A stretch of DNA of 64,000 nucleotides, from NCBI GenBank assembly GCA_025330725.1, contig JAIWND010000008.1, positions 496,001 through 560,000 of the forward strand. Reading direction: 5' to 3'. The position numbers were made by a program, and so were the translations under genes. The stretch is from Chlamydoabsidia padenii. Its lineage: Eukaryota; Mucoromycota; Mucoromycetes; Mucorales; Cunninghamellaceae. The notes under the pieces were generated by a model. It saw only the letters and a list, made by a program, of their open reading frames with translations, was not told the origin of the DNA and did not search any database. Below are positions 11,372 to 21,676 of this stretch, piece by piece (within the stretch, counting starts at the first letter, position 1; every line of letters begins with the position of its first letter).

Positions 11372-13193
11372 ATGGTCGACCAAGAACTAATCGCTTTCCA
11401 ACAAGAAGTTGAACAAGTCAAGCAATGGTGGGCTTCTCCTCGATTCCGTAATGTGAAACGTGTCTACACTGCTGAACAAGTTGTCTCCAAGCGTGGGGAA
11501 TTACCTACTCAATACCGATCTGATGCCATGGCCAAAAAACTCTGGAAACTTATTGAAAAAAACAAGACTACTGGTGAAACTAGTCATACCTTTGGTGCTT
11601 TGGATCCTGTCCAGGTAAGTAAATCACACTGTATAGATTCCCTGTCGCCATTCTTCGAAACCAACTTTTTTTTCTTCTTCTTCTTGTGTAGGTGACTCAA
11701 ATGGCCAGTGCTGGTATCGAAACTGTTTATGTGTCTGGCTGGCAATCCTCTTCTACTGCTTCTACTTCCAATGAACCTGGGCCTGATCTTGCTGACTACC
11801 CCATGGATACTGTGCCCAACAAGGTCGAACATCTTTTCAACGCTCAACTCTTCCACGATCGCAAACAACGTCAAGCTCGCTTATCCATGACTCCTGAAGA
11901 ACGGGTCAAAACTCCCAAGGTGGATTACCTTCGTCCTATTGTTGCTGATGGAGACACTGGTGTAAGTTAAAAAAAAAAAAAAAGTAGGGATACAATATCA
12001 TGTCACTCACTCTCTCTCTCTCTTTTAGCATGGTGGTATTACTGCTGTGATGAAACTGGCCAAGATGTTTGTTGAACGAGGTGCTGCTGGTATTCACGTT
12101 GAAGATCAATCCCCTGGTACTAAAAAATGTGGCCACATGGCTGGTAAAGTATTGGTACCTATTGCCGAACATATCAATCGCTTGGTCGCCATCCGTCTAC
12201 AATACGATATCATGGGTGTGGAAAACATTGTGGTTGCCCGTACGGATGCCGAAGCCGCCACGTTGATCAGCAGTAACATTGATGTCCGCGATCACGAATT
12301 CTTGGTGGGTGCTACCGTCGATCTCCCTCCCTTGGCCACCTTGATGACCGAAGCGGAACAACAAGGTAAATCTGGCGATGCTCTCCAAGCTATTGAAGAC
12401 GAATGGATTGCAAAGGCGGGGCTGAAGCGCTATGGTACCGCGGTGGCGGATGAACTCAAGAAGGTCGGTAAGGCTCAAGCAGCTGACGAATTCCTCAACA
12501 AGATCAAATTCAAGTCCAATACCGATGCTCGTGCTATTGCCAAATCTTATGGTGTGGATATCTTCTGGGACTGTGACTCTCCTCGTGTCCGTGAAGGGTT
12601 TTATCGTTATGAAGGTGGAACTGAAGCTGCTACTGCTCGTGCTATTGCTTTTGCTCCTTTTGCTGATATGTTATGGATGGAAACCAAGAAACCTATTCTC
12701 TCTCAAGCTGAACAATTTGCCCAAGGTGTTTTGGCGGCTCATCCTGAAGCTAAATTATGTTATAATTTGTCTCCTTCCTTTAACTGGTAAGAAAAGAAAA
12801 CTAGGATATATGCACGATTACAGAATACTGAACTTTTGTGTGTGTGTGTGTGTTAGGGATGCTGCTGGTATGACTGATGACGATATGGAATCGTATGTCT
12901 GGCAATTGGGTAAACTCGGCTTTGTTTGGCAATTCATTACTCTCGGTGGTCTACATGCCAATGCTCTTGCTACTGCTACCTTTGCTCGCAGCTTCAAGTC
13001 TCGTGGTATGTATGGCTATGTCAGCAATGTCCAACGCAAGGAACGTGAACATGATGTCGATGTCCTCCAACATCAAAAGTGGTCTGGTGCTAGCTATGTG
13101 GATGAGTTGATCAAGGTGGTGACTGGTGGTGTAGCTGCTACTGCTGCTATGGGCAAAGGTGTTACTGAAGACCAATTCAACAAAAAGGCTTAA
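11372..13193 (+). CDS. ICL1: Isocitrate lyase (glyoxylate cycle)
   Basis: Cleaves isocitrate to glyoxylate and succinate, letting the fungus grow on acetate, ethanol or fatty acids. Exons 11372-11614, 11692-11961, 12029-12786 and 12857-13193 give 535 residues, the usual fungal length. The start is supported by the family-typical [19 protein letters not shown] near the N-terminus. The catalytic cysteine motif KKCGHM is at about residues 205-210, with the metal-binding and substrate segments [16 protein letters not shown] and NLSPSFNWD also present. The C-terminus is NKKA, so no SKL-type peroxisomal signal is seen. Codon use is more C-ending and less AT-rich than neighbours, as expected for a strongly expressed gene. 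Confidence 0.97.
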
Positions 13194-13451
13194 ACATTTA
13201 TAAAAACTTGTACTCTTCATCCACCCGTACATTGCTTTGTATCATGAAAAAAAAAAAAAAAAAAAGACATGGTTATCTCTACATTATATACTCTCTCCAT
13301 TTCCCTCTTCTATCTTTTTTTTTTCCCTCCTCCTTGTATTATACTCTTTTGTCTTTTTTTTAATAAAGTTGACTGTAGCTCTTTTTGTCCAATAAAAACC
13401 TCTGTTTGATAAATCATATTCGATCTCAATGATGTACGAACCGATTGTCTA

Positions 13452-13482
<31 letters not shown>

Positions 13483-13891
13483 GGTTTGTTGTTGTTGAAA
13501 AAAAAGAGCTAACAGCAACACATTATTATACATTGGCATACATGTTATAGTAAAAAGGCAAGTGCTTTTGAACGATACTGGGGCCAATACACTTGCAAAG
13601 ACTCGATCATGCAAAGCCAAATCGGATTTTATTTTTTGAAACCCGTCCTGTGCGACTTTAAATACCCTCTACCGTGAAGGTTGTCAGGTCCCTTTTTGAA
13701 AAGACATCATTAATAAGGTTGACAAGACATTTTTATATTTTTATATAAATCTGTTTATGCAACATACAGTGACAAACAGCTTGATTTTTATTTCCAAAGC
13801 CATTCTACTTTTAAACAGATAAGGGAGACTATAATATGTGGGGTAAATGAGAAGAGTACTATCTAATACTAAAAGGAAGTGGATGTGGCGT
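13194..13891. other. Convergent intergenic region
   Basis: 3' flanks of isocitrate lyase and the minus-strand RRM gene. AATAAAG/AATAAAAAC near 13361 and 13391 fit polyadenylation. Long A and T tracts lie at 13246-13265 and 13454-13482. No gene is seen. Confidence 0.5.
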
Positions 13892-15907
13892 TCAGCTTTT
13901 AGCAAAGTTCACCGACATATGTTCACCAGACAATACCGTTCTATCATATATATCAAAAACAAAAGATGAGATTTACGTTTTCATTGAATAATACGAGACT
14001 TACCTATTGTATTTTCGACGGAAGGTGACAGCAGGGTCAATACCAGCAAAGATTAAAATGGCACTTTTATCCCTTTTATCCAAAGAGACCACCTATACAA
14101 TAATCAACCATATCAGTATACTAACCCCCATCCCTCTTCATTTTTTTTTAAACTTACCTTTATATCCTTTGGTTCCAACGCCTTTAATGTAGATTCAGTG
14201 ACTGCAGATGATAGATTAGATACAATGAGTTTAGATGACTTGCCATTGGCGAATATGGGAGTAACAGTAGTAGAGCGTGCAGTCTTAACATGATCGTTCT
14301 TGTTGATTTTGCCACCAAGACGTTGTAAAATAGGATTATTGTTGGATCCTAGAGTGGTAAGTGTTGATGGTTTGTTACCAAGGCGACTGGTGATGGAGGT
14401 GTTATCGTTCGCTATTTGTTGATGGTTGGAAGATCGTCCTTGGATCGAGAAAGAGCGTTCGGAGGATGATCTATCTTGTTGTTCCTGTTGTCCTGTACCG
14501 TTGGTCGTTGATAAGCGTGTATCAGAAGCAGATGCTGCAGCAGCAGCAAGTGCGGCAGCACCACGAATAGAGAATCCATTACTAGTAGGACGAGAAGGTA
14601 GAGGGGTTGCATCCTTGTCGATTGAGGGTTGATTCTACAAAAAAAAAAAAATGTTCGTTTAGAGACTTTAATCCCGTCCCCCATAAATCATTTCCACTTA
14701 CATTTCCTCTCCCCAGTCTTGACTGAAGAAGTGATGATGATGATGGTGTTTGTGTAACTGGTTCATGCAGACGAGGCGGTTCTGTATCTAGTCTTCGTCG
14801 GTGAGATGGTGGAGATATGTGTCGTTTTTCATCATGATCCGCCTGCCGTTTTCGTTGATTCCCCTGTTGTTCAACTGGTTGTTTCACTTTCTGATGATCC
14901 AGTGGTGGTTGATGATCCATTTTACGTTGATCCAGAGGTTGTTGATCATTTGATGAAGTAGGTGGTAATCGACCAGCAAACTTTGGATTCACATGGATAC
15001 GTCGATTTGACGGTAATCCATTTGACATGTCGTTATTGTTGTTATAGCCCATCACCCCATTTGGTATTTGCATGCTACAATAATAAAAAAAGTCCCAAGT
15101 TTGCGTTAGTACCTTTTATATACAACTATCCAGAGTCCTATTTTCTTCTACAATCTTGTTTTCATACACACAATCCTTCTTTTTTTTTTTTTTTTTTTTT
15201 TCTTTTTTTCTTTTTTCCCCCCCTTTTTTGGATCCTTTTTTTATGCCTTTTTTTCCCATGAAGAATGTGTAATGTGGGGGAGACAAGTAAGGTGTAAACA
15301 TGATGACGTGGAAAGAGGGGAGGGTTGATAGTATGTGTCAAGTGTAGGGGGGGGGGTATGTTGTATGAGTGTGTCAAGTGGAGGAAGAAGAAGCAGTAGA
15401 ATAGAATAAATAAAATAAAAAAAATCAATAAACATACTTGATAAAGTTTTGTCCAAAGGCACCAGGCATAGGCATCATGTTAAAAAGAGGATAAGGCATG
15501 TTGGGAAACGGCGGCTGTTGCTGACTATTGTTGTTGTAATAATTATAGTTGTGGTATGGTTGTTTCCCAGTGCCAGCAAATTGTTTACTGGAAGTGCGAA
15601 TGCTGTTGTATTGGTTGTGATATGGTTGATTATGTCTAAACCCAGAAGGCTTTTTGGTACGAGATGGTGATGAAGTGGAAGTGTTATTTGCATTAGTGAT
15701 AGTGGTTGTCTTGTCTGTTGATGGTACTGACACATTTTGCTTTGGTGGATCAACGTCAACTGTTGTGCTGTCTCCATCAAAAGTGTTCAATCCCAGTTCC
15801 CTTTCCAGTTCGGCCAAGTCTTCAAAGTCGTTTACAGCTCCATCTTGTTGAGTATCAAAGTCATCGAGGTCACCAAAATCAAGTTTGTCGTCTTCCAAAG
15901 AGTCCAT
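13892..15907 (-). CDS. RRM-domain protein with low-complexity N-terminal half
   Basis: Unrecognised nuclear/RNA-binding candidate. Exons 15907-15438, 15074-14702, 14634-14158, 14092-14004 and 13940-13892 join in frame to 485 residues. The N-terminus is acidic (MDSLEDDKLDFGDLDDFD). The middle is Asn/Tyr/Gln/Pro-rich, then a basic Gln/Arg-rich stretch (DEKRHISPPSHRRR). The C-terminal 75 residues form an RRM-like fold: SKLIVSNLSSAVTESTLKAL, then SAILIFAGIDPAVTFRRKYN and LSGEHMSVNF. The start at 15907 is preferred because the upstream in-frame Met at 16012 would only add poly-Phe encoded by a pyrimidine tract. It could be an mRNA export or splicing cofactor; that is a guess. Confidence 0.75.
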
Positions 15908-15994
15908 TATATAGATAGTACAAATAAAATATAAAAGAAAGGAAAACAAAAAAAAAAAAAAAAAAAAGACGGCCGGTCTCTTCTTTAAATCGAA

Positions 15995-16007
15995 TTCAAA
16001 TCCCGAC
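15995..16007 (-). promoter_or_regulatory. CGGGATTTGAA element upstream of the RRM gene
   Basis: TTCAAATCCCGAC on the plus strand, reading GTCGGGATTTGAA in the direction of the gene, about 90 bp before its start codon. It is an exact copy of the window consensus. Confidence 0.55.
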
Positions 16008-16330
16008 AACAACAGAATTGGACCAATAAAAGATCTTTGTTCAATGGGCTATACGAGATAAAGTGTCAAAAGGGACAAGTTTACCCTAGAGTGGATAAAG
16101 AGTATGTACGACAGGTAAGAGGAATCAGCACATTTATAAAATTAGTTTCATTTAAAAGGATTCATTTTATTGGATATAAGGGGCCATGTCAACTATAAGG
16201 GGTGGAATTATTATCAACTATCTAAGGGGGGTGGGAATACAGTTGAATGAGATTATTTTTACAGAGAGACAGGATGGTATAGAAATCTACTTTAAGAGAT
16301 AGTATCTAACTAAAAGAGGGGGGAGGGGTA

Positions 16331-17402
16331 TCAATAAACAAGACCATAGACGAATAAAGCAGATGTCAGACAAGCAATAGCAAACCCAATTCCTAATGGA
16401 CCAAATGTATCCTTCAAAGTAAGTGCAGCACTATAGAAGCAAGTAGGACAATAATTACCTAGTGTCAAATATAAAGAGTTAACTACATAGATAGTGATGA
16501 GTTTTACTTACTATTAGTGATAGGTTGATAGCTTTCAGGGGTATAAAAAGCAATGGTCAACCGACTCTGTGGCATCAACCAACCAGGACTAGGTATGGCA
16601 GTTGGACCTCGTTGATCATACAATTGGATTTGATAATAACCATTCATCAAAGGAGTCTTGGGCACCACCGAGTTGAGTTGCCATACATAACTTGTAGCAT
16701 CACCATTCAAAGCAGCAATGATATAAGTAGCAGACTGAGGACCCACAGCGGCTAATGTCAGGTTGGCAGGACGCACCAAGAGATTACTGTATGACCAACT
16801 AAACGTCACATTTTCATTGGCATCCACACGATATAAAGGAGAGACGGATTTACTGGCAGTAGGTGCTAAAAAGGTTGCATAACCTACTTGGACTGTCACA
16901 CCATAACTGGCTGACGTTGGTAGATTGCCCATCGAGTTGGTATTGTTCCCTCCAGCCGTACTGTTATTGTTGTTGTTGGCAGGAAGTGTACTATTTCCAC
17001 CAGAGTTTGGTACTGTTGCATTGCTACCACTTGGTTGAGGTTGTGCTGCTGAGACTTGACTGGATGAGATGGCTGGTATTTGGCTAGCGGAGGAGGGTTG
17101 TTGCGCTGGTACTGAGCCTGAAGCTGGAGGAAGTCCTGCTAATTATGAATAAAACAGCACACTAGTTAGTATCATTCATATCATGTTTAAAGAATGGTTG
17201 TTTATTACCTTGTGGAACTTTTTTATATGATGCATAAACAGATGATAGAAGGGTAAAAGGTGGTTAGTAAGCGAGTAGACCTGTTTTAGCTGATTGAGTC
17301 AAAGATGGACTTGCCTCGTTTTTCAAGTAAAATAACATCAGCATGAATAAGATAACAGCATAATAATAGGAATACCAAAAAAATTGTTTTCGTTCGTATC
17401 AT
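16331..17402 (-). CDS. Secreted/surface DUF7137-like protein
   Basis: Predicted cell-surface protein of unknown function. Exons 17402-17315, 17138-16512 and 16458-16331 give 280 residues. The N-terminus is a signal peptide (MIRTKTIFLVFLLLCCYLIH), followed by a Lys-Arg processing site (LLEKR). Next comes a Ser/Pro/Gln/Asn-rich linker of about 75 residues with several N-glycosylation sequons, then a beta-rich domain containing GYYQIQLYDQRG and RLTIAFYTPESYQP, which resembles the fungal DUF7137 domain. The last 25 residues (GIGFAIACLTSALFVYGLVY) form one hydrophobic segment, either a membrane anchor or a GPI signal. Intron 1 must use a GC donor (GAG/GCAAGT) to keep frame: no GT donor works. Confidence 0.78.
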
Positions 17403-17788
17403 TGTAGCCAGGTATATTGTTAAAGAGAGAGAGAGAGAGAGAGAGGGAAAGAAAGAGAAAAGAGAAAGAGAGGGAGAAAAAGAAAAAAGTTAAAAATAAA
17501 TCTCGACATTTATTGGCTGGCCATCCTAAATATGGATTCCATCCCCTTTCTAATAAAATGTCGTCAATTTACCTTTATATAGGATACCCTTATACACTAA
17601 AGTCTACAACTATGCTATGCTTGTCAAGTATATAGGGTTGATTGTCATCTTGGAAGCCATACTTGTCTATTGATTGGTCAAAATTCAAGAGGGGGAAAAA
17701 TGTGTGGGTTATCGGGATTTGAAATCCAATGTGATGAAAAGAACGCGGGTTGAGACATTTCTCTCATTGTTTGTTTTTTCTTCTTTCT

Positions 17789-17845
<57 letters not shown>

Positions 17846-17857
17846 TCAAACTACAAC
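17403..17857. other. Divergent promoter between the DUF7137-like and Acinus-like genes
   Basis: Contains a purine-rich (GA) repeat at about 17421-17490 and, just before the Acinus-like ATG, an uninterrupted T tract of about 40 bases (17799-17840). No coding region. Confidence 0.6.
17713..17724 (+). promoter_or_regulatory. CGGGATTTGAA element upstream of the Acinus-like gene
   Basis: CGGGATTTGAAA, in gene orientation, about 135-145 bp before the start codon at 17858. Confidence 0.55.
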
Positions 17858-19428
17858 ATGGCGGAATCCATTGATCCAAAGTCGCTTAGAGTGGTCGATC
17901 TCAAGGAAGAACTGGGGAAACGAAATCTTTCCAAGGTTGGTAAAAAAGATGAATTGGTGGCTCGTTTGACGGAAGCCTTGGCGGAAGAAGCATCAACAAC
18001 GGAAACAGTAGACATCCCACTTGAAAACAACAATGACTCGAACTCAAACACAGCAGAAATGACAACGACACTTGAAAACAGCAATGACTTGAACGCAAAC
18101 ACAGCAGAAACGACAACTACACTTGAAAACAGCAACGACTTGAACTCAAACACAACAGAAACGACAACTACTACACTTGACAACAACAAAGAGCCTACAC
18201 AAGACGATACACCGGTTAAATCAGATTCAACAACGTCATTGGAGGAACCTAGCGATAATGTGAAATCAACCGCCAATACACCTTTGGAACCACTAACCAC
18301 TAGTAAAGATACCTCCGTTGATGCTTCGGAAGATTTAACAGCAGAACCACCAAAGGAAGAAGTTAACAAGGAAACAGATAATTCTATTGGGGATTTGAAA
18401 CGAAAGCATGAAGACGACTCGGATATCCAACAAGGTAAAAACAAAAAACAAAACAAAACAAAGGGTAATTGGTATTAATACTGTTTATGATTAGAAAAAC
18501 GAAGCAAACCTGATGAAACTGGAGTCACTAATACCAAGGTAAAAACTAGTACAGGAAATGAAATAGAATGTTTATATTAAACTGTTGATTTAGGACAAGG
18601 AACCTGTTATTGCTGATCAACTTGCTATTTGTATCAAAGGATTCGTGCGCCCATTAATCACTAGGAACCTTCGGGAATTCGTTAGTCAACATGGTAGTAT
18701 CAAACGATTCTGGATTGATCCTATTAAAACCCATTGTTATGTGATTGTAAGTATCTATACATACATACCAAAAAGTGATACTAAAAACAACAACTCTTTA
18801 CTACACTTTTAGTATGAAACTCTTGACCAAGCGACTGATGCGTTTGAAAAGATTGACGGAACGACATATCCACCAAGTACTGGAAAGACCGTCTCTGTGA
18901 TTCGCCTGACTACCAACCAAGCATCTCAACTCATGGATCGGGAACAAGAAGTCGCGGAAAAGCATGGTCGGGTGAACTGGGAAAAACTCTTGGAAAGAGT
19001 CTTGAACAATGAAATAATCGATGAACCTCTTTCTTCGGAAACAGGTGCCTCACCATCTACTAGTGCAAAACGTCGATTAGGTGGTCTCGAACAAATTACT
19101 CGACAATTACAACAAAGTGGTTAGTAGAATATATATATAAAAGGATGACAATGAATACTAACTAATGAAGGGGTTTTTTATTTACTTGATAGGTCCTGCA
19201 TCGGTAATTATGGATCAAGAACAACAGCCATCTGTGTCTATTTTGGATCGACTATCTTCTTCATCTTCACCAAATCAACAATTCACTCCCACTACTACCG
19301 TTTTACCAACCAGGGGCAAATCTTTAGATGAACTCTTCAAAAAGACAAGTGCCTTCCCTTCTCTTTATTATCTCCCTGTGGACAATGACACTGCCGCTAA
19401 ACGATTGGAAGCCATGAAATCGAGATGA
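17858..19428 (+). CDS. Acinus-like SAP/RRM protein (ASAP/PSAP complex)
   Basis: Candidate Acinus orthologue, the RNA-binding subunit that with RNPS1 and SAP18 forms the exon-junction-associated ASAP complex. Exons 17858-18434, 18495-18538, 18594-18746, 18813-19119 and 19193-19428 give 438 residues. The order is a SAP DNA/RNA-binding motif at residues 8-45 (LRVVDLKEELGKRNLSKVGK), a Thr/Asn/Glu-rich linker with three near-identical repeats of about 20 residues (ENSNDLNSNTAETTTT type), an RRM (LAICIKGFVRPLITRNLREF...CYVIYE), and at the C-terminus an RSB-like motif, SLDELFKKTSAFPSLYYLPV, which in Acinus binds RNPS1-SAP18. The shared order SAP-RRM-RSB makes the assignment strong. Confidence 0.85.
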
Positions 19429-19655
19429 TCATCTATATATTAGACTAGTTGTTTTATAGCATACTTTAACGTTGTAAACTTGTGGAAATAAAGAAAAACT
19501 ACATTGAAAACTACATTAGGTTGGGAGGGGGGGGGGCTTCGACAATGGGACCGAACTTTTTTATTTTATTTTTATCAATATGTATGTTGTTGTAGGTCCA
19601 GCCTCTATTCATCTGACGCTGTCTGTTTACGAGGACGTTATGCAAGAATGAAACC

Positions 19656-19688
19656 TTTAAATCCCGAATTGTATATCGGGATTTGAAA
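19656..19688. promoter_or_regulatory. Inverted pair of CGGGATTTGAA elements before RPL37
   Basis: TTTAAATCCCGA (19656-19667) and TCGGGATTTGAAA (19676-19688) face each other across 8 bases, about 75-110 bp before the RPL37 ATG. This is the only inverted pair of the element in the window. Confidence 0.55.
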
Positions 19689-19763
19689 TAATTGGAAGCC
19701 TGTCAAAGAGGTGAATCCAACCATTCATTTAATTGTTCTTCCTTCCGGTTATACTTTTTTGAA

Positions 19764-20425
19764 ATGGTAAGCAATACATGAATAATAATGATGATTATAG
19801 GCACATGTCAATGGATGGATGGATAGGTGGATGGATGGATGGATAGACGACCGACACATTAGATCGAATCGACATCAACACATTTAAAATAAAAACCACC
19901 ATGCCATCACCGGCCTCTCCGAAACGATTCGAATGCACGAAAAAAAAACCTACGCAACCCATTCTCATCTACCCTCTCTCTTTATTTTTTATTTTTATTA
20001 CTCTGATAGACTAAAGGTACTTCCTCATTCGGTAAACGTCACACTAAATCCCACACGCTCTGCCGTCGTTGCGGTGACCGCTCCTACCACAAGCAAAAGA
20101 AGACTTGCGCTCAATGCGGTTACCCCGCTGCCAAGATCCGATCCTGTAAGGAATAACCCAACAAAACATCATGAATTGTCATACTAATCCTTGCCCCCCC
20201 TTTTTTAATATATATAGTCAACTGGTCCGAAAAGGGTAAGAGAAGAAAGACTACCGGTACTGGCCGTATGAGATACTTGAAGGTTGTCCACCGTCGTTTC
20301 AAGAATGGTTTCCGTGAAGGTAAGAAAAAAAAATCATTGATATAGGAAGCCAACTAACTAAACATGTCTTCTTTTTTATATATGTCCTTTTAGGTACTCA
20401 AGCCAAGAAACAAGAATCCTCTTAG
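19764..20425 (+). CDS. RPL37: 60S ribosomal protein eL37
   Basis: Small zinc-binding protein of the large ribosomal subunit. Exons 19764-19766 (ATG only), 20010-20145, 20218-20319 and 20394-20425 give 90 residues. Diagnostic sequences are [18 protein letters not shown], the CxxC...CxxC zinc ribbon ([19 protein letters not shown]), KIRSFNWSEK and [20 protein letters not shown]. The first exon is only the start codon, followed by a 243 bp intron, an arrangement shared here with RPL3 and VMA10. Intron 1 holds a GGAT repeat. AATAAAAACC after the stop fits polyadenylation. Confidence 0.96.
19811..19845. repeat. GGAT tetranucleotide repeat in RPL37 intron 1
   Basis: About eight units of GGAT with one interruption, in the long first intron. 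A matching repeat sits in RPL3 intron 1. Confidence 0.85.
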
Positions 20426-21536
20426 TTTAGACATTGTCCTTTATTGTTTTATTTTGCATATTAACAGAATAAAAACCTATTGTAATGGCCCTTTTATATT
20501 ATATGTGTTGATCTATTTGGAACCAACAACAAGGCTACACAACATAGTTAAAATTGGTATCAAACAAAGTAGTTTATTGATTAAAAGGTGTGTGTTATAA
20601 CTAGTATGTAGTAGGGGATGGGGTTAAATCTATAACTAATCCATAGGCATGTGTAGGTGTGGTCATATCTTTACTGATCATCTTCATTACTATGTCCCTA
20701 TCAAGCCAGAGAATAAAGTCTATGAAAAGGATAAAGAAGTATGAGTAAGATACCACCTAAGCCCGCCTTTTTCTTCTTCTTCTTTTTTTGTGGACTTGTC
20801 ATGATATCCAAAGGTAATCAAGTAATGTCATAACTGGTACCATCAAGATATTCGACCCGAGTACGAGGCAGGACCTGCATGAATCCATCAGACTCTAAAA
20901 ACCCCGCTCCACCAACATGGGATCCAATATGACAGAAATACAGATTCAGGTTTAGAACGGTACGAGAATGCAGACAGAGAGAGAGAGCACCAATATTCAA
21001 TGTAGCTACAATGTAGACAAAGGAGTTACCGAATGACAATAGTTATGAATGGCCAGTCGTTAAAACCAACTATTGATCAATCATCCAGAAGGCAAAGTCT
21101 ACAATTAAAATAAAAAAAGAATGAGTACAATGTCACCCCCCCCTCCTATAGGTTACTCAACTTACAATATAGACCAAGTCATATTCATAGCAAAAAAGTA
21201 CCCAAGACGAAGGAGGTGTGTGTGGTGAAGAAAAGAGAGAGGGAGAAAAAAAAAATCCTTGAATTCAAAACCCGACTTTCACCTCTTTCCTTTTTCTTTA
21301 TGAAACTCTTTCAAAACATGACTTTACAAATATTAACCTCACATAAATAGTGCATTCCCTCAGATAAAGTGGTTATTGTCACACCCAATCGAACAAACTG
21401 GAAGCTGGTTTTTAACCTTTTCTTCATCGTTTATTACCGTTTCTGGCCGCCGTCTGCATACATTCAAATTCCGCTTTACTTTTTTTGTTTTCTTGAAAAT
21501 CTTTCACCCTCGGTTTTTCCTCCTTTCTCTTTTGGC
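20426..21536. other. Intergenic region with a probable minus-strand gene relic
   Basis: Between RPL37 and the Zn2Cys6 gene. On the minus strand, about 21230-20790, a possible 5' exon (MNMTWSI, ending in GTAAGT) and acceptor (TTGTAG) precede a protein-like frame containing FAFWMIDQ, then NSFVYIVATLNIGALSL and VLPRTRVEYLDGTSYDIT. TAG, TAA and TGA codons interrupt that frame. It ends in a Lys run encoded by TTC repeats. I do not recognise the protein. The pattern suggests a decayed membrane-protein gene. TTCAAAACCCGAC (21264-21276) is a variant of the recurring element. Confidence 0.35.
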
Positions 21537-21640
21537 ATGAATACACAACATCTCTTGAACGCAAAACACGACCTCACGGATTCTGAATCCAACAAGGATA
21601 AGAAACGACTCAGGATTACTAGAGCTTGGTAAGTAGGGTT

Positions 21641-21676
<36 letters not shown>

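Noticed and set aside
12432..13193. Long overlapping plus-strand frame in the isocitrate lyase gene
   Set aside because: Its main part is the wrong frame of exon 3; only the end coincides with the true last exon.
15162..15428. Minus-strand frames rich in Lys/Phe
   Set aside because: They are translations of homopolymer and pyrimidine tracts inside intron 1 of the RRM gene.
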